A stretch of 64,000 bases of DNA from Clostridia bacterium (GTDB lineage: Bacteria; Bacillota; Clostridia; UMGS1883; UMGS1540): the NCBI GenBank assembly GCA_017620205.1, contig JAFZQX010000004.1:1-64000 (forward strand), read 5' to 3'. The notes beneath the pieces are model-generated. The model ran no database searches. It had not been told where the DNA came from and saw nothing but the letters and a program-made list of their open reading frames with translations. Below are positions 26,732 to 35,040 of the stretch, one piece after another. The translations under genes were made by a program, and so were the position numbers. Numbering within the stretch: the stretch's first letter is position 1; every line of letters starts with the position of its first letter.

Positions 26732-27826
26732 CTATTCCATAATTATTTCAAGAACCTTTCCCCCGCCGGTCACTCCGTAAGTACATCTTCTTTTTCCGTC
26801 TGTTACTTCAAAAATCTTTTGATTTGTAATCAAATCGTTTTTTGCCGCTTGTAGCTCTTCTTCGCTCGAAAATTTAACGCTTATTCTGTTTTGATTCACA
26901 TGGCTTAGATATATTTCGGAAAAAGAATCAAAATCATAATATTCCATATAAAGATTATTATAAATATAATAATTATACTCAGTGGCCGTACATACAGGTA
27001 TAAACTCCTGATCGTCATCTATTATATGCGTTTCAAGAATATCGTCGGTAGTAACGCAAAAATACTGATATGTTTTAGTGTTTATACCACTTTGCGATAC
27101 GGGATCGTCCCACGTTACGTCAACATAATAATAATCACCGTCAAGCATAATATAGTTCCATTCGTGCGGCCCCTCGCCTATTTTTTTCCCGTACACTCTT
27201 CCGCACTCAATACCGAGATTCTGCATAATTACCTGAAAAGCGGCGGCATAACCCGAACAAATAGCTTTTTTGTTTACCAAGCATCCGTATGCAGTGGCAG
27301 CATCATATAAATACTCATGTGTTTCGTCTTTCATTAGTATATCGTATATTACACTGTCATACTCAGTATTGTCAATTATATAATCATGTACAAACAATGC
27401 TTTTTCGTAATCTGATCCTAAATTCTGTGCCATAGCAGTTACGGAGTTTACAACATTGTTAAAAAGTATAATTTTATCGTCTAAGCCTTCTGAATCACTA
27501 TGTGTACAATTGAAGTTTACGCTTATTCTTCTTCCGTTTGTTATTGTTTCATATGAATATAAAGATCCAATCCAAAAAAGCTCAGGATGATTTCCGATTA
27601 CTCTTTCATAAATTCTTGAAACTTCATCACCGGACACATTTTTAACTGTAAACTCAGTATTTCCTGCTAACAGCTCATTTTCTATATAACTGTATAAGTC
27701 AATATCACTTTCAAAACCCGCGTTGTTAAATTGTGAGGCTATATCTTTTAAATACTCGGTATTTATACAAGACGACAGCGCAAGTATCATAAACAAAATA
27801 ACAGCAGGCAAAACAATTCTCTTCAT
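26732..27826 (-). CDS. Lipoprotein with transglutaminase-like domain
   Basis: A 364-residue exported protein. The N-terminus has a lipobox (ALSSC), so it should be lipid-anchored outside the membrane. The central region carries the transglutaminase/cysteine-peptidase triad pattern: NKKAICSGYAAAFQ (Cys), GPHEWNYIMLDGDYYYVDVTWDDP (His and Asp), with the KALFVHDYI helix upstream. Such domains cleave or cross-link cell-wall or surface substrates. I use the ATG at 27826, which places the lipobox correctly, rather than a TTG four codons upstream. Last gene of a three-gene leftward group with the SLOG and HTH genes. Confidence 0.8.
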   Translation of the reverse strand: MKRIVLPAVILFMILALSSCINTEYLKDIASQFNNAGFESDIDLYSYIENELLAGNTEFTVKNVSGDEVSRIYERVIGNHPELFWIGSLYSYETITNGRRISVNFNCTHSDSEGLDDKIILFNNVVNSVTAMAQNLGSDYEKALFVHDYIIDNTEYDSVIYDILMKDETHEYLYDAATAYGCLVNKKAICSGYAAAFQVIMQNLGIECGRVYGKKIGEGPHEWNYIMLDGDYYYVDVTWDDPVSQSGINTKTYQYFCVTTDDILETHIIDDDQEFIPVCTATEYNYYIYNNLYMEYYDFDSFSEIYLSHVNQNRISVKFSSEEELQAAKNDLITNQKIFEVTDGKRRCTYGVTGGGKVLEIIME

Positions 27827-27839
27827 AAACAACCCCAAA

Positions 27840-28304
27840 TTATAAATACTTTATTGTAAGCTCCTTCTCTTTTGCATATTGTATCGTTTTAAGTGTGCCC
27901 CCGCCGATATTTCTGAAATACGCTACACAATAAAAACTCATATCAACCATAAACCTGTTCCTTTGCATCATGCACTCGCTTGTATATTTAGGAGAAACAA
28001 TAAAAACCTCATCGGAAGCAGCCTTAATATCTTCATAAGTTCTTTTGTCTGAATTACTCCATTTTTCAGGCTGCTCGGGGCAAGGAAGCGCAAGAATAAG
28101 GCGCACACCGCTGTTATACTTTTTATACATTAATACACTTTTTGCCGCGAGCGTGTCAAATCCCAAAGCGCCACCACAAACAAAATCAGTAACGCCTTTA
28201 TCTATAAGATCAGCAACAACCTTACATAGATTAGTTTGAAGCTCTTCCTTATCTTCTGACCTTATTACTCTGTGTCCGGTAAAACAGCAAGTATTTTCTT
28301 TCAT
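27840..28304 (-). CDS. SLOG family protein (DUF1273/YpsA-like)
   Basis: A 154-residue Rossmann-like protein. The N-terminal CCFTGHR, the glycine-rich FVCGGALGFDTLAAKSV and the RNRFMVD segment are typical of the SLOG superfamily (YpsA, DprA, LOG), which binds nucleotides or their derivatives. The function of stand-alone members is not settled; YpsA affects cell division in Bacillus. It lies 13 bases before the transglutaminase-like lipoprotein and 19 bases after the HTH regulator, so all three are probably co-transcribed. Confidence 0.78.
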   Translation of the reverse strand: MKENTCCFTGHRVIRSEDKEELQTNLCKVVADLIDKGVTDFVCGGALGFDTLAAKSVLMYKKYNSGVRLILALPCPEQPEKWSNSDKRTYEDIKAASDEVFIVSPKYTSECMMQRNRFMVDMSFYCVAYFRNIGGGTLKTIQYAKEKELTIKYL

Positions 28305-28323
28305 GTTTACACCTGCTTTATTT

Positions 28324-28743
28324 CTAATTTAAAGTAATCATATTATTATCGTCTAAAAAATCGTCTAATTTAAAAACGTCATATCCGTGTGTTATTCCAT
28401 AGATTATTATGCTGTCACGCTTATCACGCGCGTCAAGTACAGCAAATTTTGATATCCTTAGCAACAGCTGTGTTTCCTCAAGAGAAAGATTCATTCCAAG
28501 AGCAATAGAAATCAAAATGTTTCTTGAAGGAGTTCTTTCGCCGTTAAAAACCTTATATAAATATACCCCAACTCCGGATTTTTTCACAACCTCAGAAACG
28601 GCAAGATTTTTAACCGTTAGCAAGTCGTTTAAGTATCCCGCCGCATCAAAATTAATAAAATCTTTTTCATGAGAATCAAAAAAAGCTTGCAGATTGTCAG
28701 CAGTTTTAATTTCTTTTAATAGTTCCTCCGTACTCGTTTTCAT
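28324..28743 (-). CDS. Helix-turn-helix regulator
   Basis: A 139-residue probable DNA-binding protein. The middle (AVSEVVKKSGVGVYLYKVFNGERTPSRNILISIALGMNLSLEET) reads like a Cro/C1-type helix-turn-helix in which the recognition helix is SGVGVYLYKVFNG. The N-terminal 35 residues are helical and acidic. I place the start at 28743 because GGAGG lies seven bases upstream; the TTG two codons earlier is too close to it. It is divergent from a membrane Ser/Thr kinase gene with 70 bases between, so it may control both directions. Confidence 0.72.
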   Translation of the reverse strand: MKTSTEELLKEIKTADNLQAFFDSHEKDFINFDAAGYLNDLLTVKNLAVSEVVKKSGVGVYLYKVFNGERTPSRNILISIALGMNLSLEETQLLLRISKFAVLDARDKRDSIIIYGITHGYDVFKLDDFLDDNNMITLN

Positions 28744-28813
28744 TGACAAGCCTCCAATACTTTTATATAATAATTATAGTATAAAAATGAAAAATATTCA
28801 AGGAGAGATTTTT

Positions 28814-30250
28814 ATGTTTTCCTCCGAATCTCTTAAAACAATAAGAATAATCAAGCAAAACGAAACCAAAACAATATCTATAGTTGAAGATACATCTGGA
28901 ATTAAATATTTAAAACGTGAGATAAACGGTGACAAGAGAGAAATATACAAAGCACTCCAAAAAATAAACCAACCGAACATACCAAGAATTAAATATGTTG
29001 AGCTAACAGATAAAACCGTTGTGATAGAAGAATATATAAACGGTACAGCTCTCAGTGAAATAATGGAACAAAACAAAAAACTCAGCAAAAAAGATATTCT
29101 ATGCATTTCTAAACAAGTTTTGTCTGCTCTTTGTATACTACACAAGAACAATATCCTACACAGGGACGTTAAACCCGATAATATACTTATAGATAACTTA
29201 AATCATGTATGGCTTATTGATTACGATATTTCAAGGATATACCGTAATGAAATAAGAAAAGATACAGAGCTTAAGGGAACATTCGGCTACGCGCCAATAG
29301 AACAGTACGGCATGCTGCCAACAGATTATAAAACAGATATTTATGCATTTGGCGCAACGCTTAAAACGCTTCTTTCCTATTCTCGCCAAAAAGGCAGTTT
29401 AAATAAAATAGCGGAAAAATGTATGCGGCTTGACCCTTCAGAGCGTTACAGCAATGCCGAAAGCATAAAAAAAGCCATAAGACGAGCAAAGTATAAAAAA
29501 ATAATACCGGGAACTATAATTACATCGGCAATCGCCGGAGCAATATTTTTTTATTTATTAAACCGAGTTCCGTCCGGATATGTCCGCGTATCTGATGAAA
29601 TGCTTTCAATTATCCGTTTTGAAGACTTTAACGCTTCTGAATCTGTAAATAAATATTATAATTACGAAGGATATGACAGTCTTACTATTTTCGGCGTCGA
29701 CTCCCCTATTTCTCACCTTCTGTTTATTGAAGACATGGAAATGAACGGTAAAATTAACATGGGCAGAAACCAAAATACTAAAATAGACGCATCTTTTAAA
29801 CTCAAAAACGGTGTGCTTTCGGTTTGCCTTTCAGACCCTTACGGACACAGTTTTAACCATGAATTTAAATATGATAACAATAGCGATAATCACAATTATG
29901 AATTACTCTACCGCGAAAACCGCCGCAAAAATGCAGATATAATATGTTGGGATATGGAAAAAGACGGCATAGAAGAGCTGCTAATAGGCATTAATGACGC
30001 TACTTTCGTTCCCGAAGAACACAGAATACTAAGTTATATGAACTATTGTCAAGGGTGGTGTATAAAATATGACGAAGGCAGAGGATTTATACTGTGCAGC
30101 GGCGATATGTTTTCCGAGGGCACAAAGTTTTGGTTGTATAAAGAAGAAACGGGCGTATATCTCCCCTATTTTTCGGGTACATGCGAGAAATACAGAATAC
30201 AAAAGTATTACTTGTTAGATGACGATTTATGTGAAAAAAAATATTCCTGA
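28814..30250 (+). CDS. Membrane-anchored Ser/Thr protein kinase
   Basis: A 478-residue Hanks-type kinase. The catalytic loop HRDVKPDN is at 116-123, the metal-binding motif is DYD (136-138) in place of DFG, and GTFGYAPIEQYG is the activation and P+1 segment. One membrane helix follows at about 231-250, with about 225 residues outside the cell. That outer part has no PASTA repeats and no family I recognise; it is rich in Asp/Glu/Asn. The ATG at 28814 follows AGGAGAG. The DFG-to-DYD change keeps the metal-binding aspartate, so activity is expected. Confidence 0.88.
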   Translation: MFSSESLKTIRIIKQNETKTISIVEDTSGIKYLKREINGDKREIYKALQKINQPNIPRIKYVELTDKTVVIEEYINGTALSEIMEQNKKLSKKDILCISKQVLSALCILHKNNILHRDVKPDNILIDNLNHVWLIDYDISRIYRNEIRKDTELKGTFGYAPIEQYGMLPTDYKTDIYAFGATLKTLLSYSRQKGSLNKIAEKCMRLDPSERYSNAESIKKAIRRAKYKKIIPGTIITSAIAGAIFFYLLNRVPSGYVRVSDEMLSIIRFEDFNASESVNKYYNYEGYDSLTIFGVDSPISHLLFIEDMEMNGKINMGRNQNTKIDASFKLKNGVLSVCLSDPYGHSFNHEFKYDNNSDNHNYELLYRENRRKNADIICWDMEKDGIEELLIGINDATFVPEEHRILSYMNYCQGWCIKYDEGRGFILCSGDMFSEGTKFWLYKEETGVYLPYFSGTCEKYRIQKYYLLDDDLCEKKYS

Positions 30251-30273
30251 TTTTTAGACAAATAGTCTATGAC

Positions 30274-30318
30274 TTTCTGAAACAGTTAAATTATAATAAT
30301 CTCAGAATGTTTCAGAAA
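30274..30318 (+). promoter_or_regulatory. 11-bp inverted repeat around a promoter
   Basis: TTTCTGAAACA (30274-30284) is mirrored exactly by TGTTTCAGAAA (30308-30318). A TATAAT box at 30292-30297 lies between the arms. The arrangement fits an operator for the downstream WG-like gene. Confidence 0.55.
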
Positions 30319-30330
30319 AGAGGTTTTGTT

Positions 30331-31026
30331 TTGCAGTATACGGTAGGAAAACGGCATTTCACAAGCAACGCACCGGGCAATGTTCGGATTTTACAAAGAG
30401 AATATGAAAATATTTATGAACTCGCAGAAAACACTTTTGTACTGCACAAAAACGGAAAAACAGGTCTTTGCAGAATTGAAAATTCCAAAGCAGTACATAT
30501 TGCAGATTGCCTTTATGATACGGTTGACGTACTCGGAAACGCAGTATTCTTAAGCAAAGAAGATGCTGTAAGATACTATAATTCCAAAACAAAGGCGGTA
30601 CGGGATTTTAACGAAGTTATAATTGATACTCCCTATATGTACGGATACGGCGTAAAATATCAATATATTATTCATTCGGAATCGGGAAAAATAATCTATA
30701 AAAAGAAAAGCAATAAATATAGCAGGACTTACTATACTTATTGCGGAGAAACGGATAAAGGCCCTGTATTTTTTGACGCCAAAAGCAACACTTATTATTA
30801 TCCCGGAGATAACGGCTATAAACCGCACGAACCCCATATCCTCCGCCCTATTATAATAAACGGTAAAAATATTATAAACATAACAGAGGGTGAAAACGGT
30901 TTGGGCGTAATAGATTGGTGCGGAAATGCTATAACAGAAAATAAATATGATGACATTTCGCTTGAACTTAATATAAAAGCCGTAAATTCAAACGAAAGCA
31001 TCGTAAAAACCGTTAAAATATATTAG
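30331..31026 (+). CDS. WG-repeat-like protein of unknown function
   Basis: A 231-residue protein without signal peptide or membrane helix. Two segments, KNGKTGLCRIENSKAVHIADCLYDTVDV and GENGLGVIDWCGNAITENKYDDISL, resemble WG/beta-propeller-type repeats (G-x-x-G-L-x-x-x-x-x-G, then Y-D). I choose the TTG at 30331 because AAAAGAGG sits seven bases upstream; the ATG at 30307 lies inside an inverted repeat with no ribosome site. It follows the kinase gene by 80 bases and may be regulated separately. No enzyme motif is visible. Confidence 0.6.
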   Translation: MQYTVGKRHFTSNAPGNVRILQREYENIYELAENTFVLHKNGKTGLCRIENSKAVHIADCLYDTVDVLGNAVFLSKEDAVRYYNSKTKAVRDFNEVIIDTPYMYGYGVKYQYIIHSESGKIIYKKKSNKYSRTYYTYCGETDKGPVFFDAKSNTYYYPGDNGYKPHEPHILRPIIINGKNIINITEGENGLGVIDWCGNAITENKYDDISLELNIKAVNSNESIVKTVKIY

Positions 31027-31199
31027 TTTTCTTTTTTACCAGTCTCCATATTATCAATCGCATATTCGCAGCACTGAATAACAAAGCTGTTTAAAGATAC
31101 GTTTTCCTTTTGCGCGATTTTGGACATTTTATCAAGCAGAGACTTGGGTAATCTGAATGTTCTGTTTGTGGTTTCTTCAGTATGACGCACTGTAAACAT
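31023..31199 (-). CDS. Small ribbon-helix-helix DNA-binding protein
   Basis: A 58-residue protein. It starts MFTVRHTEETTNRTFRLP, continues KSLLDKMSKIAQKENVSLNSFVIQ and ends in a polar tail. The strand RTFRLP followed by two helices with an N-S-F turn is the Arc/CopG pattern. AAGGAG precedes the ATG, and a TATAAT box lies upstream on the minus strand. It ends four bases inside the convergent WG-like gene. No toxin gene accompanies it, so it is more likely a repressor than an antitoxin. Palindromic TGCAC sites in the adjacent intergenic region are candidate operators. Confidence 0.7.
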   Translation of the reverse strand: MFTVRHTEETTNRTFRLPKSLLDKMSKIAQKENVSLNSFVIQCCEYAIDNMETGKKEN

Positions 31200-31255
31200 A
31201 TAATCACTCCTTTATAATATTATATATGCAAACCGCATAAAATTATATACATTCT

Positions 31256-31316
31256 TTTTGCACATTTATATAAAGTGCAAAATGCACTTGACTTTTTGTT
31301 GTGCTAATGCTAAAAT
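31256..31316 (+). promoter_or_regulatory. Promoter with nested TGCAC palindromes
   Basis: TTGACT (31288-31293) and TAAAAT (31311-31316) are 17 bases apart. TTTTGCAC (31256-31263) mirrors GTGCAAAA (31275-31282), and AAGTGCA (31273-31279) mirrors TGCACTT (31283-31289), which runs into the -35 box. A repressor bound here would block the promoter. Confidence 0.6.
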
Positions 31317-31365
31317 ATGTAATATAAGCCAAGCAACACATTGTTTAAACGCATGGAGGTGCTTT

Positions 31366-32151
31366 ATGTTTTGTTTTAATTGCGAAAAAAAAATGATTGA
31401 TGAGACAGAGTTAAGTCCTAATTGTAAAAATAAAACAGAGTGTAATGAATGTTGTGATGACTGCAGAGGAGTAATCTCATCTAAGCGAAAAACAGCTATT
31501 AAATATAGTTTAGTTGCTGCTTTAATTGTTGTTTTAATAATAACAGTTAACATCATAGATAGTGTTAAATTAACAAAAAACCAAATCACTAATAAAGCCA
31601 AAGTTTATACCAATAGGGACTTACAGGGCTATTGGAACGATGACGGCATTGTATTAGTGTTTACGGACAACAACTATTCTATGGATACCGATAATATGGG
31701 CAACATAGAAAAAGGTACATTTACAGTTTCAGGCGATACGCTTGTAACAACAATTAAGGAAAGCAACATCAGCAAAGATGAAGTTGGAAAAGATTATTCT
31801 TATAAAATCGAAATTAAAAACGAAACGCTTTATTTAGATGATAACGGTTCGATCAGTCAATACGAGAAAATCACCAAAGAAGAAGCAGAAAATATTATAG
31901 TTATATTGCCCGATGCTTTGCTTTTCCTAAAAGACATGGGCGTTAAAAAGAACAGCGACGGCACATATTCATTTAAGGGATATGTTACAGGCATGAACCC
32001 TTCCGGTACGGTTAATGTTAGATCAACAACAACCGGTCATACATTTTCAACCGGCGACATGATGATATACACTTTTGCAAACGCGTTTGGAAACAGCCCT
32101 AATCAAGAAATTGTATATGATTCAACCGGGTATTTTGTAGGAATAAGATAA
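31366..32151 (+). CDS. Zinc-ribbon-like membrane protein with a QGxW domain
   Basis: A 261-residue protein. The N-terminus (MFCFNCEKKM...SPNC) looks like a zinc ribbon in which the first cysteine of the second pair has become serine; further cysteines follow (CNECCDDC). One membrane helix (about 42-62) leads to an outer domain that starts LQGYWNDDG and has the pattern F-x4-Y, G-x-F-x-V-x-G-D, and KITKEEAENI. Two lipoproteins downstream share this domain. The C-terminal region (GYVTGMNPSGTVNVRSTTTG) resembles nothing I know. The ATG at 31366 follows GGAGGT. Confidence 0.65.
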   Translation: MFCFNCEKKMIDETELSPNCKNKTECNECCDDCRGVISSKRKTAIKYSLVAALIVVLIITVNIIDSVKLTKNQITNKAKVYTNRDLQGYWNDDGIVLVFTDNNYSMDTDNMGNIEKGTFTVSGDTLVTTIKESNISKDEVGKDYSYKIEIKNETLYLDDNGSISQYEKITKEEAENIIVILPDALLFLKDMGVKKNSDGTYSFKGYVTGMNPSGTVNVRSTTTGHTFSTGDMMIYTFANAFGNSPNQEIVYDSTGYFVGIR

Positions 32152-32184
32152 CTCTATATAAACAAAAGGAAGGTGAGTTATACT

Positions 32185-32649
32185 ATGAAAAATAAACTAT
32201 TGTTTTTTCTGTTGATTGCCGTCCTTGCAGTTAATCTTTCGGCTTGTAAAAAGGAAGAGAAAAGCACTTCTCCTGGCGCAAGCACCCCTTCTGCTCCATC
32301 GGCAAAAACCTTTGCAACTCCTGAGCCTGTATATAAGCCATTAACAGAGGAAAATATACAGGGCTGTTGGTTAGACGAAAATGATGATTTTTTGTTTGCG
32401 GTTGAAGACAATGCCTATCTTAGTGCCATGTATGTATATGAAATTAACAAGTTTTCTGAGGTTAAAGGTTTGTATGAAATTAACGGAGATACGCTTTTGC
32501 TTCATTTTGACGAGGGTTATGCGGATTTGACACTAAACGATGTAAAACTAACCGACGATGAATTGTCATTTGTAACCGTTGAAAACAGAAAGTTTGATTG
32601 TAAAAAAATCAGCGTTGAAGAAGCACACAAATTCATTGCTTCAAAATAA
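32185..32649 (+). CDS. Lipoprotein with a QGxW domain
   Basis: A 154-residue exported lipoprotein: signal peptide with lipobox LSAC, then a Ser/Pro-rich linker, then one domain beginning IQGCWLDEND with GLYEINGDTLLL and a final KKISVEEAHKFI. The same scheme occurs in the genes at 31366 and 35491. The ATG at 32185 was chosen because AGGTGAG lies seven bases upstream and it gives a normal signal peptide. Function unknown. Confidence 0.68.
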   Translation: MKNKLLFFLLIAVLAVNLSACKKEEKSTSPGASTPSAPSAKTFATPEPVYKPLTEENIQGCWLDENDDFLFAVEDNAYLSAMYVYEINKFSEVKGLYEINGDTLLLHFDEGYADLTLNDVKLTDDELSFVTVENRKFDCKKISVEEAHKFIASK

Positions 32650-32885
32650 TATAAAACCGCGTAAGATTATTAACAAAAATATTGGGGAGTTATATAAAAC
32701 AGATTTATAGTGAGCAATACAGATGTGATTTGACACCAAACAAAAAAACACTTTTGACGGTTAATACAGTTCTTGCATGTCAGGCTCTTTTCACACTTGA
32801 ATAATTTTGGGACATCAAACCGATTATTCAATATAAAACCATCGACAGAACATTTACCTCGCCACAATACAAAGGAGATAAAACA

Positions 32886-34898
32886 ATGCTGTATAATTTT
32901 TTTAAAAAAAATGATATTTTAAATAGATTTATTCTATTCTTTCCTGTGTTTATCCTGATTAGTGCGCTTCTGTCAGGCTGCGCCACATCTAACAAGCTGT
33001 CGTCAGGCCGCGCCACATCTAACAAACTGTCAAGCGCGCTTGTCTCTGAACTGTTCAATGAAAAAGGACATGCTATAAGCGAGACAATGGTAACAGTTGT
33101 ATTAGACGAAGCTTTGTCTGCTCAAACTCCCAAATTGCGTGACAAAGATGATAGATTTGTTTTGTTGGATATAAACGGAATATACTCAACGCATATAATT
33201 AATACAAATAACAAAACAATAGAAGATATAATTTACAGCAGTCCCTTGTATCATGCAATTCCGTCTATAAGACATTTGGATAAAGATGTTAATGTAAAAT
33301 TGTTTTCGCTTGAAAAAGAATTTATTGAAAAACACGGCGTTGACTGTTTAGGTGATAAGAAATATGCCGAACAATGTTTGAGCGAAATAACAAGCAGAGG
33401 AATTTTACCTGTTGAAAAAGTTCGTGAAATGATTAAAACTCATTGCGCTTCACAATCAGAAAACAGAACAGTTGAGATCTTTTTTAAGGATGAAACTGCC
33501 GTACCGCTGTACTATTTAGCACAAGCCAGCGGGTTAGTATATAACTGGGGTTCGTTTTGGCCCGAAGACCAATACAATATGTTTGTTAAAAACAGCTTGG
33601 ACGCATCTACGAAATCAACCATATCCGCAATGTACGGTCCGCCGTATGTCCAAAAAACAGTTTGGGTTGCAAGCGACAGCGACGGCAATGACGCAGGAAC
33701 ATATAATTCCTTGAAGGAAGCACAAACAATACTGATGAATAAGAGTTCAGGCAGTAAAAAAACTGATTCAGACAATAAAACAACACAAAGCGACAATTCG
33801 GCAGAAAGTAAATCGTCATCATTAAATAAGCCGTCAGAAGACAATCAAAACACGAAAAAAGAAAATATCGCTACAACAAGTAGCCAAGATAGAATAAGCA
33901 ATCAAAATAGTAAAAGCGTCAATTCAAGTAATAACTCGTCAAAAAGTGTAGCTGGCTCTTCAAGCGATAAAACATCAGCCAAAAGTGTAGCTGGCTCTTC
34001 AAGCGATAAAACATCAGCCAAAAGTGTAGCTTTATCGCCAAGCAGCTCGTCCTCGGTTAATGTTGAAACTGCTGAAATTAAAAAGACCCACAAGGTTTCA
34101 ACACTTTTAAACGGCAATCTTGATAAAGAATACTTTTTGATGACTCAATACGAAAATGATATATATTATTATAACTATACCGAAGGATATGTTGGATGTG
34201 TTAATATGTTAACCGGCAGCACTAATCAGTTCATGTCAATCGGACAAGGCACAACTCTCACCTATAACGGCGAAAACTATTATATAATCGATATAATGAA
34301 CATAAAGGATATATATTTCGACAGTTATCAACACGCCCCTATGGTTATAGTTGTTACACATGTAGGCAGCGCGAATGGCATCAGTGCCACATGTGTGGTA
34401 AATGCAAAAACACAAAGTATAGTTCGCATCATACAAAACTACACGAAGCTTGGGGCTTTAGGCACAGATTCCCGCGGAAATCTTTTATGTAATCGAGGTT
34501 CGCTGCTATCAATCAGTCCTGATGGTACAGTAAACACTCTTTCGGGACCAAACAATTGTTTTGCAATGATAAATGCAGGAAACAAACTTTATTTCTTAGA
34601 AAAAGGAGAAGTTTTAGAATACAATTATAATCAGTTTAACACGTTGTTCAATGTAAACAGCTGTGTTCTCGGAGCGAACACAAGCAACGTTGTTGCATAT
34701 TGGGATAAAGCATTCCATTATTACAACTACAATGGACAAGAAACAAAGAAAATATCTATTGATGCGATAGAAGTAACTGACAATAAGTCTATCAACATTT
34801 CAACCAATGCAGATCAGCAGATATTCATTTCAAGCAATGGCGATATCGTGTTCTATGATAAAACCAATAAGGCACTAAGGAAAATTTCAAGCAAATAA
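32886..34898 (+). CDS. Large lipoprotein with Ser-rich repeats
   Basis: A 670-residue exported protein, family not recognised. Lipobox LLSGC puts the lipid-bearing Cys at 32. Residues 30-50 contain a 10-residue duplication in which the second copy has Arg42 where the first has Cys32. Residues about 50-290 form one domain; 295-400 are a Ser/Asn/Lys-rich linker that includes KSVAGSSSDKTSA twice (353-378). The C-terminal ~260 residues (YYYNYTEGYVGCVNMLTG, GNLLCNRGSLLSISPDGTVNTL) look like a beta-propeller. AAAGGAG precedes the start. Confidence 0.65.
   Translation: MLYNFFKKNDILNRFILFFPVFILISALLSGCATSNKLSSGRATSNKLSSALVSELFNEKGHAISETMVTVVLDEALSAQTPKLRDKDDRFVLLDINGIYSTHIINTNNKTIEDIIYSSPLYHAIPSIRHLDKDVNVKLFSLEKEFIEKHGVDCLGDKKYAEQCLSEITSRGILPVEKVREMIKTHCASQSENRTVEIFFKDETAVPLYYLAQASGLVYNWGSFWPEDQYNMFVKNSLDASTKSTISAMYGPPYVQKTVWVASDSDGNDAGTYNSLKEAQTILMNKSSGSKKTDSDNKTTQSDNSAESKSSSLNKPSEDNQNTKKENIATTSSQDRISNQNSKSVNSSNNSSKSVAGSSSDKTSAKSVAGSSSDKTSAKSVALSPSSSSSVNVETAEIKKTHKVSTLLNGNLDKEYFLMTQYENDIYYYNYTEGYVGCVNMLTGSTNQFMSIGQGTTLTYNGENYYIIDIMNIKDIYFDSYQHAPMVIVVTHVGSANGISATCVVNAKTQSIVRIIQNYTKLGALGTDSRGNLLCNRGSLLSISPDGTVNTLSGPNNCFAMINAGNKLYFLEKGEVLEYNYNQFNTLFNVNSCVLGANTSNVVAYWDKAFHYYNYNGQETKKISIDAIEVTDNKSINISTNADQQIFISSNGDIVFYDKTNKALRKISSK
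33942..34031 (+). repeat. 39-bp tandem repeat, 2.3 copies
   Basis: A 39-base unit beginning AAAAGTGTAGCTGGC occupies 33942-33980 and 33981-34019, with the first 12 bases repeated again to 34031. It is in frame and encodes a 13-residue Ser-rich spacer in the large lipoprotein. The two copies are identical, so the duplication is recent or is being homogenised. Confidence 0.9.
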
Positions 34899-34950
34899 AG
34901 AAAGCTTTTACTATTCAGAGAACATGAAAGCTTTAACATCCGTTTTCATA

Positions 34951-35013
34951 GCAAACAGTCCTAATCAAAAAATCGTCTATGATTCAACCGGATGTTTTGC
35001 AGGAATAAGTTGA
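34951..35013 (+). pseudogene. Fragment copy of the end of the gene at 31366
   Basis: Translated in frame, this reads ANSPNQKIVYDSTGCFAGIS and stop, against NSPNQEIVYDSTGYFVGIR at the end of the gene at 31366-32151. Similarity continues past both stop codons (ACTCT-TATAAA, then a ribosome site before a lipoprotein ATG). It is therefore a remnant of a tandem duplication that included the next lipoprotein's start region. A tiny reading frame from an ATG at 34924 runs through it, but I see no ribosome site. Confidence 0.75.
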
Positions 35014-35040
35014 CTCTGTATAAAGGAAAGGAGTGGTTTT

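Noticed and set aside
26732-27826. Transglutaminase-like protein as the B2-type leader protease of a lasso pathway
   Set aside because: It is on the opposite strand beyond a strong terminator, has a lipobox and so acts outside the cell, and belongs to a different operon. Lasso B2 proteins are short and cytoplasmic.
31023-31199. Antitoxin of a toxin-antitoxin pair
   Set aside because: No small toxin-like gene is adjacent in the same operon; the neighbours are convergent and divergent. It is kept as a probable repressor.
32650-32885. Possible gene in the 236-base gap before the large lipoprotein
   Set aside because: No frame with a ribosome site and normal composition is visible on either strand; the short leftward frame there looks random.
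33942-34031. CRISPR array
   Set aside because: The repeats are directly joined without spacers and are in frame within a gene.
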